NCBI GenBank assembly: GCA_021324945.1
Contig: JAJPID010000011.1
Span: 1 to 64,000 of the forward strand
Direction: 5' to 3'
DNA: 64,000 nt
Source of the DNA: Lysobacterales bacterium
GTDB taxonomy: Bacteria > Pseudomonadota > Gammaproteobacteria > Xanthomonadales > Rhodanobacteraceae
The notes under the pieces were generated by a model. That model had not been told where the DNA came from. It did not search any database and saw nothing but the letters and a program-made list of their open reading frames with translations. Each line of letters starts with the position of its first letter. The first letter of the stretch is position 1. Below, piece by piece: positions 33,439-43,330 of the stretch. Position numbers and translations under genes: made by a program.

Positions 33439-36285
33439 ATGAACCACAAAATGAAACGTTTGTCGCTGGCCGTGCGTGTCGGATTGACTGCCGGCGTCAT
33501 CGCATCCGCAGGCCTGGCGCGGGCACAGCAGTCATCTGGTCAGGCGGATCAACAGAATGGTCAGCCGAAGACTTTGCAGACCGTGGTGGTCACCGGCTCC
33601 CTGATCCGCCGCGTCGATCTCGAAACCGCGAGCCCGGTGACGACGGTCGATCGCCAGAAAATCACCAATTCCGGCAAGCCCACCTTAGGCGATCTGATAC
33701 AGCAACTGCCCAGTATCGCGGGCAACGCAACCAACCCGCAGAATAATTCGAACGGTGGCGGTGTGGCTTCGCCATTGACCGAGGGTGGCGATGCCGCCTC
33801 ACGCGTATCGCTGCGCGGCTTGGGGACTGGGCGCACGCTGGTGCTCGTGGATGGTCAGCGCATGCTCAACGCCGACCTGAACCTGATCCCTGAGGCCATG
33901 GTCGAGCGGATCGAGGTGCTCAATGAGGGCGGCGCCACGGTGTACGGCTCCGATGCGGTCGGCGGTGTCGTGAATATCATCCTGCGCAAGAATTTCGAGG
34001 GCGCCGAGCTCACCTTCAACGACGGCATTTCCGGCCACGGCGATGGGCAGCGGCGCGGATTCAGCGTGGCAATGGGGCACTCGAACGAAAAGTTCAGTCT
34101 TGCCGGCGGCCTCGACTACAACAAGTACGACGAAGTGCCGGCCACGCGGCGGGACTTTTCGAAAGCGCAGTTGTATCTCTCGGATGGCATGGTCAGCGTG
34201 GCGGGATCGAGTTCGATTCCGACGGGCCGGATACAAGTCCCGCCCACGGTCGCCGCTCAATTTCCCGACTGCTACAAGAATCAAATCACCTTGGCCAGCG
34301 GCGATGGCACTAGCGTGAGCGATTATCGCTGCCGTACCCCGGCAGACACGTACAACTACGCCGCCTACAACTACATCCAGGTCTCGCAACAGCGTGTGGA
34401 CGGATTTCTGCTCGGCAGTTACAACCTCACCGACAACGTCACGGCGTTCGTCGATGCCTTCTACAACCATACCGATTCGGCCGGACTAGACGCGCCTGCG
34501 CCGGTAGGCACCGGCGACGGTTTGGTCATTCCGGCCTCGGCGCCGTTCAATCCATTCGGTGTCACATTCGCGGCGCCTCCGCCGCCCGGTGCGCCGCCCG
34601 GCCCGCCGACCTACACCTTCCAGACACGCCTCACCAGCTTGGGCACTCGCATCCACCCTTACACCACCAGCACGGGGCAGGTTATCGGCGGCTTGCGCGG
34701 TGAGTTGGGCCAAAGCTGGAACTGGAATGTCACCGTCGACTACGGCCATACCGCGCGCATGCAATTCGACGAGAACGAGATCGACATTCCGGCGTTGCAG
34801 GCGGCGATCGACAATGGCGTCAACATCTTCGACCAGGCCGCCAACGCCGCTGCGCTGGAAGCGGCTGGCGTGGACGCCGACGTGGCCTATCACAAGTACG
34901 AAACGCTTCGGCAGATCTCGGGCGGTGCCAACGGTGATCTGTTCTCGCTGCCGGCAGGCCCAGTGCAATTGGCATTCGGTGCGTTGTACCGCAAGCAAAG
35001 CATGAACTACACGGTGGATCCGCGTGCTTTGCTCAATCCGGTGACGGCCACTTGCGATATCTTGCAGGAAGGGTGCGGTTCACCTGGACGCGGCAGTGAC
35101 GACGTCAAGGAGGCCTTCGCCGAAACGCTTATTCCGTTGCTGTCCAAGGTACCCGGTGCGTATTCGTTGAACGTCGATCTGGGCGTGCGCTACTCCGATT
35201 ACAACACCGCCGGCTCGACCACCAACGGCAAGATCGCAATCGAATGGCGTCCGGTGCAGGATCTGCTGGTGCGGGGAACCGCGCAACAGGTCTTCCGTGC
35301 CCCAGACCTCGACCAGTTGTATGACGGCCGCTCGCTGGTGCAGCCTGCGTTGAACGATCCGTGCAATGGCTTGACTCTGGCGGAAATAGCTCAACACGCC
35401 AACGCTTGTCAGTACACCCAGTACGCCACTCCTCAGCCCTATGAGGCCACCGGCGAGCAAGTCAATACCTACTACTCGGGCGCCAACGTCGTGGGTAGAG
35501 CCCTGAAGCCGGAACATGGCAAATCCATGGACTTCGGTTTTGTATATGACCCAAGCTGGGCGCCCGGCGTGAACACCAGCGTGGACTTTTGGCACATCTA
35601 CCTCTACGACACTCTCGTGGCGATCGATGGGCCGACCGTGGTGCAAGCGTGTTTCGACAACAACGCCAGTCCGTTCTGTCCGTTCATCCACCGCTACGAC
35701 AACACCACCACGACCCCCGGGCAGATCTTCTACATCGATACGCCGGTGGTGAACCTCGGCACATTGAGCACCAGCGGCATCGACTTCACGTTGAACTATG
35801 CCATCCCGCATTTCAACCTGGGGCAAGTCGATCCGGGCAATTTCAAGGCTGGTCTCGATACCAGTTATGTCGCGACATTCAACGATGACCCCACGCCGGG
35901 TGAAGCCGGAGATGCGGTCAAGAAATATGCGGGAACCTGGAGCACGCAATTCGGCAATATCGCGCGATGGCGTGCAGCGGTCACGCTCAACTGGAACCGT
36001 GGCCCCTGGGATGCACAGTGGCGGACGCGCTATATCAGCCCGGTGACGGCACTCCAGGCGGATGCCGGCACGCATGCAAATTTGCCCGTGGCCTCCGTGA
36101 CGTACAGCGATTTGCAGCTCGGCTACGCGATACCGACGATCCACACGCGTTTCGACGTGGGCGTGGACAATCTCTTCGATCGACTACCACCGCTGATTTA
36201 TCAGAACGGCCAGGTCAATACTGACGTCGCCACTTACGACACGATGGGCCGTTACTACTGGGCACGCGCGACGCTGAAGTTCTGA
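33439..36285 (+). CDS. TonB-dependent outer-membrane receptor
   Basis: A 948-residue receptor. Signal peptide about residues 1-29 ending ARA, then a TonB box-like [13 protein letters not shown], the plug domain ([14 protein letters not shown] through [24 protein letters not shown]) and a 22-strand-type barrel ending in an aromatic strand [10 protein letters not shown] with C-terminal Phe. No N-terminal carboxypeptidase-like domain is present. A GGGGAG site precedes the ATG. It is paired with a TPR-sulfotransferase gene downstream, and both sit between hslV and xerC. The ligand is unknown. Confidence 0.9.
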   Translation: MNHKMKRLSLAVRVGLTAGVIASAGLARAQQSSGQADQQNGQPKTLQTVVVTGSLIRRVDLETASPVTTVDRQKITNSGKPTLGDLIQQLPSIAGNATNPQNNSNGGGVASPLTEGGDAASRVSLRGLGTGRTLVLVDGQRMLNADLNLIPEAMVERIEVLNEGGATVYGSDAVGGVVNIILRKNFEGAELTFNDGISGHGDGQRRGFSVAMGHSNEKFSLAGGLDYNKYDEVPATRRDFSKAQLYLSDGMVSVAGSSSIPTGRIQVPPTVAAQFPDCYKNQITLASGDGTSVSDYRCRTPADTYNYAAYNYIQVSQQRVDGFLLGSYNLTDNVTAFVDAFYNHTDSAGLDAPAPVGTGDGLVIPASAPFNPFGVTFAAPPPPGAPPGPPTYTFQTRLTSLGTRIHPYTTSTGQVIGGLRGELGQSWNWNVTVDYGHTARMQFDENEIDIPALQAAIDNGVNIFDQAANAAALEAAGVDADVAYHKYETLRQISGGANGDLFSLPAGPVQLAFGALYRKQSMNYTVDPRALLNPVTATCDILQEGCGSPGRGSDDVKEAFAETLIPLLSKVPGAYSLNVDLGVRYSDYNTAGSTTNGKIAIEWRPVQDLLVRGTAQQVFRAPDLDQLYDGRSLVQPALNDPCNGLTLAEIAQHANACQYTQYATPQPYEATGEQVNTYYSGANVVGRALKPEHGKSMDFGFVYDPSWAPGVNTSVDFWHIYLYDTLVAIDGPTVVQACFDNNASPFCPFIHRYDNTTTTPGQIFYIDTPVVNLGTLSTSGIDFTLNYAIPHFNLGQVDPGNFKAGLDTSYVATFNDDPTPGEAGDAVKKYAGTWSTQFGNIARWRAAVTLNWNRGPWDAQWRTRYISPVTALQADAGTHANLPVASVTYSDLQLGYAIPTIHTRFDVGVDNLFDRLPPLIYQNGQVNTDVATYDTMGRYYWARATLKF

Positions 36286-36313
36286 CTTTTGCCGGAAATC
36301 GAAAGAGGAACGC

Positions 36314-36344
36314 AAGGGCGTCGCGCAAGCGGCGCCCTTTTTTT
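36314..36344 (+). terminator. Rho-independent terminator after the TonB receptor
   Basis: Stem GGGCGTCGC-gcaa-GCGGCGCCC with one wobble pair, followed by seven T. It lies about 30 bp after the receptor stop and 40 bp before the sulfotransferase start, so the two genes are probably separately regulated or joined only by read-through. Confidence 0.8.
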
Positions 36345-36384
36345 GGGGCGCTAGACTGGAGCGATCTTTGCGGGATTTCGTCGC

Positions 36385-38247
36385 ATGACCGTTTCAACCG
36401 ACGCGCTTGTCCAAGCCATGGCCACCGCCTGGAACGCGGGCGACGCCGAAAGGGTGATCGCATTGGCCGCGCATGCGTCGGCGAGCGGGTCCGAGGCCGA
36501 AGGCTTTCTCGTCCTGCTGGGCTTGGCGCAGCAACAGACAAAGCGTCATGCGCAAGCGGCGAAGACATTCGAACGCTTGTCACAAATGCGTCCGGAGGTT
36601 TCCGCCTACTGGAACAATCTGGGGGCGGTCAGTCGTTTGGCGGGCGATCTCGAGAACTCGCAACGTGCGCTGCTCAAAGCGCTGTCGCTTGCACCCGAGG
36701 ATGCCGACGTGCATTACAACCTCGGCCTTCTTTACATCCAGCAGCGCCGCTGGTCCGCGGCGCGCGAGGTGCTGCTGGATGCAGTGCGGCTCGCGCCGCG
36801 CTTTGTCGAAGCACGTCTGGAAGCCGCATACGCCTGTCATGTCTGCGGTGACATCGAAGGCGAGGAGACGATGCTGCAGGACGTCGACGGCTGGCCACCG
36901 CAAGCGGCCGAGCAGGCTTTGATGCTGGCTTCGATCCTGTCGGTGCTGGGACGTTTGGAAACGGCGTTGAAGGTGTTGGGACAAGCACGGTTGCCGCCAG
37001 GATCAGCGGCGAAGCCGATGCGGCTTCGCGTCGCGGCGCAGCGCGCTGCGTTGTACGAGCGCAACAACTTGTTCGAACGCGCGCAGGAAGAATTGCAGCA
37101 ATTGCCGCTGACCGAACTGAACTCGCTGCCGACCGATGCGGATGCCGCACGCATCGACGGCTGGCGTGTCCACGCCGTGATGGCGATGCGCGAGCGCCGC
37201 TATGGCGATGCGGCGGAGCTGTATCGGCGCGTGCTGGATTTGGCCCGCGACGACGAAACTCGCGCCAGTGCTGCATTCGGCCTGGGTGCCGCGTGTAATC
37301 GGCAATCGCGTTTCGACGAGGCGTGGGATGCGCTCGAGATCGCCCACGCGGTGCAAATGGCCGTTGCTCGAGAAGCGGCGCCGGAGTTGGCCAAGCCGGA
37401 CAGCCAGCCCTTGCCAATGACGGCTCGTTCGGTGGACGCGAGCACGTACTCGAAATGGAAACCGCTGAGCGCGCCTTCCCCCTCGCGCAGCCCGGTGTTC
37501 GTGATCGGCTTTCCGCGTTCGGGCACCACCTTGCTGGAGCAGATGCTGGACGCGCACCCGGATTTCCGCTCGATGGATGAACGCGGCTACATCTATCAAT
37601 TGATCGAGCGCATGGAACACGCGGGCCAGCGCTATCCGGATGATCTCGCCGAACTCACGCAGATCGAGGCGGATCAACTGCGCGCCGTTTATTGGAAGCT
37701 GGTCGATCGCACGCTACCCGATCTCGGTCAGTGTCGCCTGATCGACAAGAATCCTCTCAACATGCTGTGCATGCCGATGATCCTGCGGCTGTTTCCGGAT
37801 GCGCGCATCATCTTGTGCCTGCGGCATCCGTGTGACGTGTTGCTCTCTTGCGGCATGCAGCCGTTCCGTTCGCCGGCCTTCATGGTGCTGTGCTCGTCGT
37901 TGCAGCGGCTCGCACGCGGATACGCAGATGCGTTCGAACAGTGCTGCCGCCACCTCGAAGTGTTCAAACCGCACGTACTGCAATGGCGCTATGAAACCGT
38001 TGTCGAGGACTTTGAGGACGCGGTGATGCGGCTGGGCAAATTTATCGGCGTGGAAGACGCCTCGCCGTTCGCCGCCTTCGCCGAGCACGCTCGCGCCAAG
38101 CGGTTCATCGCCACGCCGAGCTATGCGCAAGTCATCCAGCCGGTGCATCGTAGTTCGGTGGGACGCTGGAGGAACTATCGCGAGCGGTTCGAGCCGGTGA
38201 TTCCGGTGCTGCGGCCGTGGCTGGAGCGCTTCGGCTACGACGCGTGA
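36385..38247 (+). CDS. TPR-containing sulfotransferase
   Basis: A 620-residue protein in two parts. Residues about 1-330 are TPR repeats with typical pairs such as AYWNNLGAVSRLAGD and DVHYNLGLLYIQQRRW. Residues about 370-620 are a sulfotransferase domain with the PAPS 5'-phosphosulfate loop VFVIGFPRSGTTLLEQML and the 3'-phosphate-binding region LRHPCDVLLSCGM. No signal peptide, so cytosolic. TPR-sulfotransferases next to TonB receptors are common in Xanthomonadales; the acceptor molecule is unknown. It is convergent with xerC, 7 bp apart. Confidence 0.9.
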   Translation: MTVSTDALVQAMATAWNAGDAERVIALAAHASASGSEAEGFLVLLGLAQQQTKRHAQAAKTFERLSQMRPEVSAYWNNLGAVSRLAGDLENSQRALLKALSLAPEDADVHYNLGLLYIQQRRWSAAREVLLDAVRLAPRFVEARLEAAYACHVCGDIEGEETMLQDVDGWPPQAAEQALMLASILSVLGRLETALKVLGQARLPPGSAAKPMRLRVAAQRAALYERNNLFERAQEELQQLPLTELNSLPTDADAARIDGWRVHAVMAMRERRYGDAAELYRRVLDLARDDETRASAAFGLGAACNRQSRFDEAWDALEIAHAVQMAVAREAAPELAKPDSQPLPMTARSVDASTYSKWKPLSAPSPSRSPVFVIGFPRSGTTLLEQMLDAHPDFRSMDERGYIYQLIERMEHAGQRYPDDLAELTQIEADQLRAVYWKLVDRTLPDLGQCRLIDKNPLNMLCMPMILRLFPDARIILCLRHPCDVLLSCGMQPFRSPAFMVLCSSLQRLARGYADAFEQCCRHLEVFKPHVLQWRYETVVEDFEDAVMRLGKFIGVEDASPFAAFAEHARAKRFIATPSYAQVIQPVHRSSVGRWRNYRERFEPVIPVLRPWLERFGYDA

Positions 38248-38254
38248 TGCGCCG

Positions 38255-39148
38255 CTATTTCCGTTTCGCCCGCGGATGCGCGGCGTCATAAACGCGCGCG
38301 AGGTGCTGGAAATCCAGATGCGTGTAGATCTGCGTGGTGCCGATGTCGGCGTGGCCGAGCAGTTCCTGCACCGCGCGCAGGTCGCCGGAGGATTCCAGCA
38401 GGTGCGATGCGCAGGAATGCCGCAGCAGGTGCGGATATACGCGCTGCCACACGCCTTGTTCTTTCGCGCGGCGCTTGATGCGCGCGCGCACCGCGCCGGG
38501 CGTGATCGGCTGACCGTTGCGTCCGCGCCACAGCGGATCTCCCGATTGCGGCATATCCAATTCGTGCAAGGCATTCAACGCGGCGATCGCGCGGCTGCCG
38601 ACCGGCACGATGCGCGTCTTGCCGCCCTTCCCGGAAACCACGCGCAGCATTCCGTCGTTCAAATCCAGATCGCGCCAGCGCACGGCGCACAATTCCGAAA
38701 CACGCAGTCCGCTGGAATACAGCAGTTCCATCAGCGCGCGGTCGCGCACCGTTTCCGGTTCGTCGCCCTCGATTTCCACCAGCGCGGCAACCTGATCGAC
38801 ATCCAGCACCTGCGGCAATTTGCGCCGCGCCTTGGGCGAACGCACGCCGTTGGCGGGGTTCACGCCAACCTCGCCGCGCCGTGCGAGAAACTTGAAGAAG
38901 CTGCGCCACGCGGACAATTTGGCGCGCAAGGTCGAAGGCGTCAGACCGCGGCGATGTTCGGACGCGATCAGTGTCTGCACCTGCTCGCCGCGCAGGTCGC
39001 GCCAGTGCGTGAGCGCCTGCGACTGCATGTAGTCGCGCAGGCTCTTCAATTCATCCCGGTACTTGTGCAGTGTCGAAGGCGAGTAGCGGCGCTCGTCGCG
39101 CAGATATTCGAGAAACTTTTCGACCGCGGCGGAAAGCGGCTCGGACAT
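38255..39148 (-). CDS. xerC: Tyrosine recombinase XerC
   Basis: Partner of XerD in resolving chromosome dimers at dif. The 297-residue protein has the catalytic set in order: SGLRVSEL (Arg), GKGGKTRIVP (Lys), HLLRHSCASHLL (His-x-x-Arg), LGHADIGTT (His) and IYTHLD (Tyr nucleophile). The N-terminal SAM-like core-binding domain precedes it. ATG at 39148 gives the standard length. It follows DUF484 by one base, part of lptM-dapF-DUF484-xerC. Confidence 0.96.
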   Translation of the reverse strand: MSEPLSAAVEKFLEYLRDERRYSPSTLHKYRDELKSLRDYMQSQALTHWRDLRGEQVQTLIASEHRRGLTPSTLRAKLSAWRSFFKFLARRGEVGVNPANGVRSPKARRKLPQVLDVDQVAALVEIEGDEPETVRDRALMELLYSSGLRVSELCAVRWRDLDLNDGMLRVVSGKGGKTRIVPVGSRAIAALNALHELDMPQSGDPLWRGRNGQPITPGAVRARIKRRAKEQGVWQRVYPHLLRHSCASHLLESSGDLRAVQELLGHADIGTTQIYTHLDFQHLARVYDAAHPRAKRK

Positions 39149-39149
39149 T

Positions 39150-39866
39150 TCAATCGAAGCGCGCGAGCGCGGCATCGAGCGCTTGTGCGATCAGTTTCAG
39201 GAAAATAGTGCCAATACCGGGATGGAAGCGGTTGATGTCGTCGCTGCCGATCGCGAGCAGACCACGCTCGCCGATCTTCAGCAGCGAGCAGGATTGCACC
39301 TGCGATGCGCACGCGCCAAACAATCGATCCAGCTTGTCCTGCGCCAGCCGGCCGCACAGCGGCTCGCTGCGCGCGAGGAATTCGGAAAATTCCGGCAACG
39401 CGGCCTTGCCCTGCGGCACTGCGAGCAGCCATTGCGCGCGCGGCAAATCGCCGCCGTCGCGGAACAGCGCGAGACACACGAGATCGGTGTGGAAATCCTC
39501 GTTCAGCGCAGCGACGAAACTGCGGCAGGTCTCTTCCAGCGTGTTTGCGCGGAGCAGTGTGATCGTGAGCGAATGCACGCGTACCATCAGCTGCTCGTTG
39601 TCCGTCGCGATCGCGATCAGATCGGCCAGACGTTCGTTCAGTTCTTCGTTCCGCGCGCGCAGCGCTTCAAGCTGATAGGCCGTAAGCGAAGCGGCCGGGC
39701 CATGTTCGCGCGGGATCACCAGCTCTTGGGCGAGATCGGGAAAATCCTTGAGGAACTGCAGATGGCTACGCAGGTATTCGGCGACGTCCATCGCCTGCAA
39801 ACCGGCTTTCAACGACATTTCGGGCATGGCGGCAACCTGAGTCGGCATTGCGCGCAGTGTGGACAT
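39150..39866 (-). CDS. DUF484 protein (YigA-like, GAF-type)
   Basis: A 238-residue protein. The N terminus is a helix with VAEYLRSHLQFLKDFPDLAQEL, the DUF484 hallmark, followed by a coiled-coil (ALRARNEELNERLADL) and a GAF-like C-terminal domain. It lies between dapF and xerC, the conserved place of yigA in E. coli. The start is uncertain: ATG at 39866 or 39848, neither with a clear ribosome-binding site. Function unknown. Confidence 0.85.
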   Translation of the reverse strand: MSTLRAMPTQVAAMPEMSLKAGLQAMDVAEYLRSHLQFLKDFPDLAQELVIPREHGPAASLTAYQLEALRARNEELNERLADLIAIATDNEQLMVRVHSLTITLLRANTLEETCRSFVAALNEDFHTDLVCLALFRDGGDLPRAQWLLAVPQGKAALPEFSEFLARSEPLCGRLAQDKLDRLFGACASQVQSCSLLKIGERGLLAIGSDDINRFHPGIGTIFLKLIAQALDAALARFD

Positions 39867-39916
39867 TCGCGACTGCGAACGCAACGGCTCGCAAGCAAAT
39901 ATGTATGGTGCTTGGC

Positions 39917-40744
39917 TCAGCCAAGCCACTCGGCGTCGAAGACAAAACTTGCAGGCCCGGTCATCCAGAGCGATCCCGCGCCGCGCCATTCGATTTCCAA
40001 TTCGCCGCCGGGGAGTGTCACGCGCACGCGCTCGGCGACGCGATCGCGCCGACGCAGCACGGCGACCGCCGCGCAAGCGCCGCTGCCGCAGGCGCGGGTC
40101 CAGCCTGCGCCGCGTTCGTGCACGCGCAGTTTGATTGCCTCTCGCGACAATACCTGCGCGAAGCCTGCATTCGCGCCTTGCGGAAAGCGTGGGTGCACCG
40201 TGATTGCTGGTCCGAGGAGCTGCACGTTTGGCGCGTCGAGATTCTCGACTTCAACCACCGCGTGCGGATTGCCCATCGATACCGCGCCGATGGTGATGCA
40301 ATCGCCATCAACGTCCAGCGCGTAACTGTTGGCCTCCGCTTGCGCGTCGAACGGAATGCGCGCGGGATCGAACTGCGGCTCGCCCATGTCGACAGCGATG
40401 GGGCCATTATCGAGCAACCGTACTTGCACCATGCCTGCCGGGCCTTGCAGTCGCGCGCGGTTTTCCTGCAATGCGCCCGCGCGCCGCAGCCACGCGGCGA
40501 TGCAGCGCACGCCGTTGCCGCATTGTTGCGCGGAAGAGCCATCGGCATTGCGGATCGAATAGGCGAAATCGGCTGCGCTATCGCGCGCGCATTCGACGAC
40601 CAGCAACTGATCGAAACCGACTCCGGTGCGGCGGTCTGCCATCGCGCGCACCTGCTCAACGCTCAGCGACACCGGTGCCGAGCGCGCATCGAGCACGACG
40701 AAGTCGTTGCCCAAGCCGTGCATCTTGGTGAAGCGCAGCGGCAC
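39917..40744 (-). CDS. dapF: Diaminopimelate epimerase
   Basis: Converts LL- to meso-diaminopimelate for lysine and peptidoglycan synthesis. The two catalytic cysteines sit in QQCGNGVRC and ACGSGACA, separated as in the family. The start is GTG at 40744, giving VPLRFTKMHGLGNDF and 275 residues, against 274 in E. coli. It begins four bases after the lptM stop. Confidence 0.96.
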   Translation of the reverse strand: MPLRFTKMHGLGNDFVVLDARSAPVSLSVEQVRAMADRRTGVGFDQLLVVECARDSAADFAYSIRNADGSSAQQCGNGVRCIAAWLRRAGALQENRARLQGPAGMVQVRLLDNGPIAVDMGEPQFDPARIPFDAQAEANSYALDVDGDCITIGAVSMGNPHAVVEVENLDAPNVQLLGPAITVHPRFPQGANAGFAQVLSREAIKLRVHERGAGWTRACGSGACAAVAVLRRRDRVAERVRVTLPGGELEIEWRGAGSLWMTGPASFVFDAEWLG

Positions 40745-40748
40745 GCGA

Positions 40749-40940
40749 TCAGCCGATGCCGTCGTCGTCCGGAGTCGGCGTCGGCAGCGTGGGCGCGGGC
40801 GGAGGCGGAGGCGGCGAATGCGCCGGCGCCGGGACTGCGCCGGGCTTGGGTGTCGGTCGCACCAGCGGGCCTTTCTGTCCGCAACCGGCGAGCGCGGCAG
40901 CGGCAAGCAGCAATCCGGCGATGAAAATCGAGCGGCGCAT
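40749..40940 (-). CDS. lptM: LPS translocon maturation lipoprotein LptM (YifL)
   Basis: A 63-residue lipoprotein with signal peptide and lipobox LAGC followed by GQKGPL, the invariant LptM motif, then a proline-rich tail. In E. coli LptM stabilises the LptDE translocon. It lies directly upstream of dapF as in E. coli. The start ATG at 40940 has GGAGC upstream. Confidence 0.9.
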   Translation of the reverse strand: MRRSIFIAGLLLAAAALAGCGQKGPLVRPTPKPGAVPAPAHSPPPPPPAPTLPTPTPDDDGIG

Positions 40941-41001
40941 GAGAAGAGCTCCGTGATGACGCGCAGTATACGCAGCCCGCGGCCATCTCGGTCAATGGCG
41001 A

Positions 41002-41457
41002 TCAGACCAGCGGTTTTTCGTGCCGCCACGCATCCGCACCGTTTTCGTAGAAGCCCGGCTCGCGTTTGCGGCGCAGATAACCGCGCTTTTCATACATCGC
41101 AATCGCGGTGGTATTGTCGGTGCGCACTTCCAGCCGCATCGTTTCGCAGCCGCGTTTGCGGGCTTCGTCTTCCGCCGCTTGCAGCAATGCCGCTCCCACG
41201 CCTCGGCCACGAGAGTCATGCGAAGTCGCGATCGAATACAACCGCGCGCGCTTGCTCCCGTGCCGGAAGAACAGCAGCGCGCAGCCGGCCACCGATCCGT
41301 CCGTGTCGGCCACCAGCACGGCCGCGCTGGCGGCGCGGATGTGCCGCCGCCACTGCGCGCGGCTGACGCGGTCATGGTCGAAACTGGATTCCTCCAGCGC
41401 CACGAGCGCATCCAGATCGTCAGGCCGGGCGTGGCGGATGCGAAAGGAAGGCGACAT
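41002..41457 (-). CDS. GNAT-family N-acetyltransferase (RimI-like)
   Basis: A 151-residue acetyltransferase. The acetyl-CoA loop is SRGRGVGAALL (R/Q-x-x-G-x-G/A) and motif B includes LEVRTDNTTAIAMYEKRGY, as in RimI. It is divergent from the RimK-like ligase gene across about 125 bp, and this pairing of a GNAT with a RimK-type ligase suggests a joint peptide- or protein-modifying function (inference). ATG at 41457 follows a GGAAG-type site. Confidence 0.85.
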   Translation of the reverse strand: MSPSFRIRHARPDDLDALVALEESSFDHDRVSRAQWRRHIRAASAAVLVADTDGSVAGCALLFFRHGSKRARLYSIATSHDSRGRGVGAALLQAAEDEARKRGCETMRLEVRTDNTTAIAMYEKRGYLRRKREPGFYENGADAWRHEKPLV

Positions 41458-41581
41458 GCCGACAGCCTAGGCTGTGCGGCCACCACGCGGCAAGTTGCCG
41501 CTTGCGCGCTGCGCTGTGCGACACTGTGCCTCCAGCCGGCCATCTTTCGCGAATATCACATAGACACTCGGAATCGACGGA

Positions 41582-43063
41582 ATGAGCCGGCTGGCGATCG
41601 TGGTGGAAAAATTGTCGGACTGGGGCTCGTATTACCCGTCTGACAACGTCGTCGCGGCGATGGATTATCTGCGCGAGCCGGTCGGCGGCGACGAACGCAC
41701 GCACGTCATCAATCTCTGCCGCGGGTACAAATATCTCGGCACCGGCCACTACGTCTCGTTGTTGGGCGAGGCGCGCGGGCATCGCGTGATTCCCTCAGTG
41801 CGCACCATCAACGATCTGCGCCGCCGTTCTCTCTACGGTCTCGATGTCGAGGATCTCAATCAGAAACTCGCGAACTTTCTTCCCGCCGGCGGCCGCGACA
41901 CCACCGATTTCGGAATTCTCGTCTATTTCGGCGAGACGTCTTATCCCGCATTGCAGGATCTCGCGCGGCAGGTGTTCGAAATGTATCCCTGCCCGCTGCT
42001 GCGCATCGAGTTCGAGCGCGACCGTGTCTGGCAGATCAGCGCGATCAAACCGGTGAGCCTGCACACGCTGGACGATGCGCAGGAAGATGCGTTTGCACAG
42101 ACGCTGGATGCCTTCACCAAGCGTTTGTGGCGCAAACCGCGCGCGCGCAAGCAGTTCCGTTACGACCTCGCGATGTTGATCGATCCGGCCGAATCCATGC
42201 CGCCGTCGAACGCGCGTGCACAGAAGGCTTTCGTCGCGGCCGGCAAGGAGTTGGGCATCGAAGTCGATCCGGTCGGCAAGAACGACTACACCCGCCTGGC
42301 CGAATACGACGGCTTGTTCATCCGCGAAACCACCGCGCCTGACAACCACACCTACCGCTTCGCGCACAAGGCCGAGCGCGAAGGCATGGTGGTGATCGAC
42401 GATCCGACTTCGATCCTCCGCTGCACTAACAAGATCTACCTGCACGATCTATTACGCTCGCGCAAGATCGCAGTGCCGCGCGCGGAAATTCTCTATCGTG
42501 AAGATCCCGCGCAATTGCGCGAGCTGCCGGAGAAGCTCGGCTTTCCGCTGGTGCTGAAGATTCCCGACGGCTCATTCTCGCGCGGCGTGGTGAAGGTGGA
42601 AGACGACGCGCAACTGCAACGCGCCGCGGCGCAGTTGTTCCAGAGCACCGCGTTGCTGATTGCGCAGGAATTCCTCTACACCGAATTCGACTGGCGCGTG
42701 GGTGTGCTGAATCACCAAGCGCTGTATGCCTGCCGCTATTACATGTCCCGCGGACACTGGCAGATCTACAACCACGCCGCGCGCGGCGCAGCCAAATCCG
42801 GCGGATTCGACACGCTGGCGGTGAATCAGACGCCAGCGGACGTAGTGAAGCTAGCGCTGCGGGCCACCGCACCGATCGGCGATGGACTTTACGGCGTGGA
42901 CATCAAGCAGACGCGTGATCGGTTGGTGGTGCTGGAAGTCAACGACAACCCGTCCATCGACGCGGGCGTCGAGGACGAGCACCTCGGCGGCGAACTCTAT
43001 CTGCGCGTGATGCGGGAATTTCTGCGGCGAATGGAACGCAAGCGCACGGGCGAAAGTGTGTGA
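41582..43063 (+). CDS. RimK-family ATP-grasp ligase with N-terminal RLAN domain
   Basis: A 493-residue protein. Residues about 1-190 form a RimK-like ATP-grasp N-terminal (RLAN) domain (MSRLAIVVEKLSDWGSYYPS). The C-terminal ATP-grasp has FPLVLKIPDGSFSRGVVKV (nucleotide lysine and glycine loop) and the metal ligands VLEVNDNPSID near the end. Such ligases join carboxylates to amines, as RimK adds glutamates to ribosomal protein S6. The substrate here is unknown. Its 3' end overlaps a small gene on the other strand by about 67 bp. Confidence 0.88.
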   Translation: MSRLAIVVEKLSDWGSYYPSDNVVAAMDYLREPVGGDERTHVINLCRGYKYLGTGHYVSLLGEARGHRVIPSVRTINDLRRRSLYGLDVEDLNQKLANFLPAGGRDTTDFGILVYFGETSYPALQDLARQVFEMYPCPLLRIEFERDRVWQISAIKPVSLHTLDDAQEDAFAQTLDAFTKRLWRKPRARKQFRYDLAMLIDPAESMPPSNARAQKAFVAAGKELGIEVDPVGKNDYTRLAEYDGLFIRETTAPDNHTYRFAHKAEREGMVVIDDPTSILRCTNKIYLHDLLRSRKIAVPRAEILYREDPAQLRELPEKLGFPLVLKIPDGSFSRGVVKVEDDAQLQRAAAQLFQSTALLIAQEFLYTEFDWRVGVLNHQALYACRYYMSRGHWQIYNHAARGAAKSGGFDTLAVNQTPADVVKLALRATAPIGDGLYGVDIKQTRDRLVVLEVNDNPSIDAGVEDEHLGGELYLRVMREFLRRMERKRTGESV

Positions 43064-43254
43064 CCGGTACTCAGCGCGAATCGCGCGGCCAGCACCGCCG
43101 CCGGCGCCACGATCAACCAGAATGCGATCGACCAGCCATGCTGCGCGTCGTGCGCCGGCATCGGCGTGAGGAGCAGCAGCACCAGACCAATGGCCAGCCA
43201 CGTCGCGGCGGCCAGTGCGAGTACATCGGGTTTGCGGTTGTGAAAGGTTTGCAT
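42997..43254 (-). CDS. Small two-helix membrane protein
   Basis: An 85-residue protein with two hydrophobic helices (about residues 11-30, LALAAATWLAIGLVLLLL, and 40-60, FWLIVAPAAVLAARFAL) and a strongly basic C-terminal tail. A GAGGAG site lies seven bases before the ATG at 43254, which supports translation. It overlaps the end of the RimK-like gene antisense and is divergent from aroE. I do not recognise it. Confidence 0.6.
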   Translation of the reverse strand: MQTFHNRKPDVLALAAATWLAIGLVLLLLTPMPAHDAQHGWSIAFWLIVAPAAVLAARFALSTGHTLSPVRLRSIRRRNSRITRR

Positions 43255-43330
43255 GGCACACTCCTCAACGGCTGTGCGAACCTTGCGCATCCGGCATCTC
43301 ACGGATTGCGACTTGGCGAAGATTCGAACG

